This document shows, piece after piece, positions 59,942 through 64,000 of a DNA stretch of 64,000 nt. The stretch spans positions 24,287,740-24,351,739 of the forward strand of contig CAIIXF020000010.1 of the NCBI GenBank assembly GCA_903813345.2, written 5' to 3'. Origin of the DNA: Owenia fusiformis. Lineage: Eukaryota; Annelida; Polychaeta; Sabellida; Oweniidae. Numbering within the stretch: position 1 is the first letter of the stretch; each line of letters starts with the position of its first letter. The notes under the pieces were generated by a model. That model searched no databases and was not told the origin of the DNA. It saw only the letters and a program-made list of their open reading frames with translations. A program made the position numbers and the translations under genes.

Positions 59942-62226
59942 TGTCTAGTTTTTCAGCGTTTTGGAAATATTCCGATTTATACCCCCCTGGTGTAATTTTA
60001 AGGGGTGTACTTGAAAAGCCATATATCATTCCTAGAATATAGAGCCAATCATCTTGATTATTCCAGGTAATCATGTACTTATCATGTCCTACCATTATGA
60101 CAAGTTTCATTAAAGTTGATTGACTGGTTGCTATGGAAATGGAGATCATATGTTAAAAAGTACACATTTTCGTCAAAATGTAAGATACCCCATGAGACAA
60201 AACACATATTTTTTTCATGAAATTGGAAGGAATCACCATGAAACCATTTTAGAAAACTTATCCAAAGTATATTTGATAATATTAAATCAACTGTTGTTTT
60301 ATCTTATCCACACAGTGAAATCTATTGCTGATGATTATATGGCAATGCAAGTAAATTTAGAAAGGGGATGTGGCACTTTTCCAAAGAATTCTTTATTTGT
60401 GTTCAACTTTTTGAAGAAAATAAGAAACCATTTGTCCTGAAATTAACAGATATTATTCACATCATTATGTTTGACTATCATAGAAAATTTCATCAGTGTT
60501 GGATCACTGGTTACTATGGTAAACAGATTTATACCCCATTGGTATGACTTTGAGGGGGGTACAATGAAAGCCATCTATAATTCCTAGAATATACAGCCAT
60601 TCATCTTGATATTTACAGGTAATCATCTACTTAAGGTGCACTACCACTATGACAAGTTTCATTAATGTTTAACACTTGGTAGCTATGGTAACATAAATAA
60701 TTTATTAAAAAATACACATTAAGGAAATACTATGTATTATTCCTAGAATATTCAATTAATCATCTTGATATTTATGGGTAATCATCTGCTTATCATGTCT
60801 TACCAGTATGACAAGTGCCATCAATGTTGGTCAATTGGTTGCTATGGTAACAGAAATAATTTCTTAAAAATTGCACATCAAGGGGTACTATGTATAATTC
60901 CCAGAATATTTAATCAATCATCTTGATATTTACAGGTAATCATCTGCTTATCATGTCCTACCAGTATGACAAGTGCCACCAATGTTGGTCAATTGGTTGC
61001 TGTGGTAACAGAAATAATTTGTTAAAAAGTGCACATTAAGGGGGTACTATGAAAGCCATGTATAATTCCTAGAATATTCAATAAATCATCTTGATATTTA
61101 CGGGTAATTATCCGTTAACATGTCCTACCAGTAAAACAAGTGCCTTCAATGTTGGTAATTTGGTTGCTATGGTAACAGAAATCATTTGTTAAAAGAGTAC
61201 ACATTTTCGTAAAAAGCTAAGACTCGTGCAACCTTTGACATTAAGCACATACTATGTTCATCATTTTGGGAGAAATAAGCATGGAAACATTTCATAAAAC
61301 TTATCATATCTCATCAATCACAACAGTTGACGCTTTATTGCCATCACTGGTCATCAACGGACATGTTTTACACTCAGAGTAATACATGCTGTTGTTCTCA
61401 ACTTTTTCACGTCTGCTGGTTTTTTCAACTGTTCATTGTTTTTAGAATTCATTAAGAAGCATTTCCAGTATTTTTAATTGGGTGTAATAGTTGTATATAT
61501 CTCTTAGTTTGTTTATTACAAGTGACGTGGTAACTTGTTGATGTCAAAATAGAGCCAAATTGGCCAAACCAACCCATTCCACTTGATGATCTCATAGACA
61601 TATAGTCACATAAAGATTGCAACAGATGCTTTGACAGAAGTAGACGTTGAAAGATCTATGAATGAGGATTTTGATGCAAATGGTATAAAAGATGACTAAG
61701 TGAGATCAGCTCATAATTTACTATGTCCCTACGCATAATGTGACAGCCGCATTCTGCATAGTTTTATTATCATAAGCAAATACAATACATCAAATGGCCC
61801 AGATGAAATATCCATTGATTAAATATTATCAGACATACTCAAAATAGTTTTTTTTAAATGTTTTGATGCTAATTCCTCCGAATTTGATGAATATTTTCAA
61901 TGTCTTAGGGTGTGTCTTAAAATTTTACGAAATGTGTACTTTTTTAACAAATAGATTTCTACCCACATTTGACCCACATTGATGAAATGGTCGGACATGA
62001 TAAGTAGTAGATTGTCTGTAAATATCATAATGATTGTTTCGATTATTTAAGGAATTATAAATGGATTTCATAGTACGCCCTAATGTGTACTTTTTAACAA
62101 ATGATTTCTGTTACCATAGCAAACATTTACCCCGCATTTATGAACTTTGTCATAGTGGAAGAACATGGTGAGTAGATAACTACCTGTCAATAACAAGATG
62201 ATTGGTTAGATATTCTAGGAATTATA

Positions 62227-63240
62227 CAGGGTGTCCCAAAAAAAAGGAAACCAGCAATAGATTGCTTATTTCTCAAATATGAATAATGATAGGAAAATTT
62301 CACAGCTACCATCTGATAGATTATGATGTCCTCTTTCTTATGATACCAAAGTTGTCTATTTTCCTTCACGGATGACTGAGTTATAAGGGATTTAAGTGAC
62401 CATGTCAGAAATGAGTTTGTACCACTTTCAGCCAAGTCAATTTCACCATCATAACAAAGTGATAAGTAACAACAAACATAAGGATATCACTCTTTTACTC
62501 ATTTATTCCAATTAAAATTACACATATCATATTTAACACCCCTTTTAAATCCCAATGTCCATTTAAAGTTGTTTTAACCCCAGTGTCCTTCAACATGACC
62601 CCCATTCCTTTCAATGCAAATGTCTCCCCATGATCTCATAGCACGTACTGCATCCCCGATGATGTCTCTCTGTCCCCTTAAATCCTTCACTGCTGCGACA
62701 ATCCTGGCCCTTAGATCATCAACGTCTCTTGGTGGTGTTGTGAAGACTTTACCCTTAAGATAACCCCAAAGGAAGAAGTCGCAGGGTGTCAGGTCTGGGG
62801 ATCTTGGTGGCCACTCAATCTCGTGGTTCAAGGCAATCACTCTTCTGTTGAACAGCGCCCTTAATCTGTCCCGAACGATAATCCGACGATGAGGAGGAGC
62901 ACTACGACTACTCTTTGATCTTGGGTCAGCTGCATGAACTTGCTATGTTGAATGCTTGTTTAGAAATGTGTATTTCGAATAGGACATGGTCTTGCATAGC
63001 CATTTTAATCCCTCATTGTTCAGCCATTCATGACAGAAAAAGTGGCACAAACCAATTTCTGACATGGTCACTTAAATCTCTTAGAACTCAGTCATCCGTG
63101 AAGAAAAATAAACACCTTTGGTATCATAAGAAAAAGGACATCATAACCTATCAGATGGTAGCTGTGAAATTTTCCTATTATTATTCATATTTGAGAAATA
63201 AGCAATCTATTGCTGGTTTCCTTTTTTTTGGGACACACTG
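62227..63240 (-). mobile_element. mariner-type transposon derivative
   Basis: CAGGGTGTCCCAAAAAAAAG after TA (62225-62226), and an inverted copy ending CACACTG before TA (63241-63242). Arms of about 210 bp are highly similar. It carries only the C-terminal part of a transposase on the minus strand, so it is an internal deletion derivative inserted into the inverted array. Confidence 0.85.
62574..62942 (-). pseudogene. partial mariner-like transposase (C-terminal third)
   Basis: Open frame of about 122 codons without an ATG start. It includes APPHRRIIVRDRLRALF, then WPPRSPDLTPCDFFLWGYLK with the third catalytic Asp (DD34D-type context), and ends after GGHVEGHWG. The second catalytic Asp, normally in a QDGAPPH-like context, is replaced by Ser (SAPPH), and everything before it is deleted. 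The absence of stops suggests a younger copy than the one at 10025-10992. It cannot be catalytically active on its own. Confidence 0.85.
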
Positions 63241-64000
63241 TATATGGCTTTCATAGTACCTCCCTCAATGTGTACTTTTGAAAAAATGATGTATGTTTCC
63301 ATAGCAACCAATTGATACACATTGATGAAAATTGTCATGGTTGTAAAACATGATATGTAGACGATTACCTGTAAATATCAAGATGATTGGCTGTATATTC
63401 TAGGAATTATAGATGGCTTTCATTGTACCCCCATTAAAAATCATACCAAGGGGTATACATCTGCATACTATAGTAACCTGTAAACCAACACTGATGAAAC
63501 TTTCCATGATAGTCAAACATAATGATGTGAATAATATCTGTAAATAACAGGACAATTGGTTATTTAATTTTTTCAAAAATTTGGACACAAGTTAAGAATT
63601 CTTTGGAAAAGTGCCACATCTCCTTTCTAAATTAATTTGCATTGCCATATAATCATGAGCAATAGATTTCACTGTGTGGATAGGATAAAACAGCAGTTGA
63701 TTTAATATTATCAACCACACTATGAATAAGTTTTGTAAAATGTTTTCATGGTGTTGCTTCCCAATTTCATGAAAATAATATGTGTTTTGTCTCATGGGGT
63801 GTCTTACATTTTGATGAAATTGTGTACTTTTTGACATATGATCTCCATTTCCATAGCAACCAGTTGACTAACTTTGATGAAACTTATTACTTTTGTAGGA
63901 CATGATAAGTACATGATTACCTGTAAATATCAAAATAATTGGTTGTAAATTCTAGGAATTTTACATGGCCTTCCTAGTACCCCCCTCAAAATCAAACAAG

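Larger units (their letters stand above)
59950..64000. repeat. large inverted array, truncated by window end
   Basis: The left arm (about 59950-61310) contains units of about 160 bp marked by TTCCTAGAATAT at 60029, 60581, 60740 and 61066 (degenerate at 60899). The right arm (about 61830-64000) is its inverted copy; for example 60120-60420 matches 63590-63860 inverted. The spacer is about 61310-61830. The array belongs to one palindromic element or an inverted duplication. Confidence 0.75.

Noticed and set aside
59274-60149. Long reading frames on both strands across 59442-59941
   Set aside because: They consist almost entirely of X residues from the 500-N gap.
62915-63256. 113-codon plus-strand frame and its twin at 62187-62435
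   Set aside because: Both are translations of the inverted arms of the mariner-type element.

Overview
The window looks like intergenic and intronic DNA from a marine invertebrate animal. It is AT-rich, mostly non-coding, and crowded with Tc1/mariner, hAT-like, Penelope-like and LINE remnants. Candidate host exons carry GT/AG splice sites. Long arrays end in GGAC microsatellites of the kind often seen in mollusc, sponge and deuterostome genomes. I cannot name the phylum from sequence alone. There is one assembly gap of exactly 500 N (59442-59941). I see no rRNA, tRNA, CRISPR array, operon or other prokaryotic feature.

Layout. 1-13.2 kb: an inverted repeat pair (about 315-945 and 12320-13215) encloses a 135-bp tandem array, a complete but dead Tc1 element (2632-3966), other TIR elements, diverged tandem repeats and a dead mariner (10025-10992). 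13.7-14.65 kb: a decayed LINE reverse transcriptase on the minus strand. 15-25.5 kb: a dense run of MITE-like elements, several with clean target-site duplications (TSDs). 26.27-26.40 kb: an isolated follistatin/Kazal-type exon (minus). 26.9-28.2 kb: a 145-bp array with trimeric higher-order structure. 29.5-34.5 kb: two further TIR elements, one with satellite-like arms. 34.7-41 kb: a Penelope-like element split by a 4.86-kb element with arms of about 1.9 kb, itself hit by a mariner-type MITE. 42.6-47.3 kb: a 4.6-kb TIR element with two more elements inside. 47.8-53.5 kb: tandem arrays plus two insertions. 53.9-54.7 kb: a palindromic element. 55.6-56.2 kb: the last two coding exons of an unidentified minus-strand gene. 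57.4 kb to the end: a 340-bp array, the gap, and a large inverted array cut by the window edge and holding a mariner derivative.

Host coding content is small: the follistatin-like exon, the two-exon gene 3' end, and two weak candidate first exons (4646-4675, 54950-55007). The main biological content is transposon stratigraphy. Nesting order can be read directly, and in one case the disrupted reading frame rejoins exactly across the TSD. I found no convincing new multi-gene system. The best leads for undescribed biology are transposon families without a visible transposase: the 4.86-kb long-arm element, the 6-bp-TSD family with internal G-tracts, and a family with conserved ends but interchangeable internal tandem arrays.
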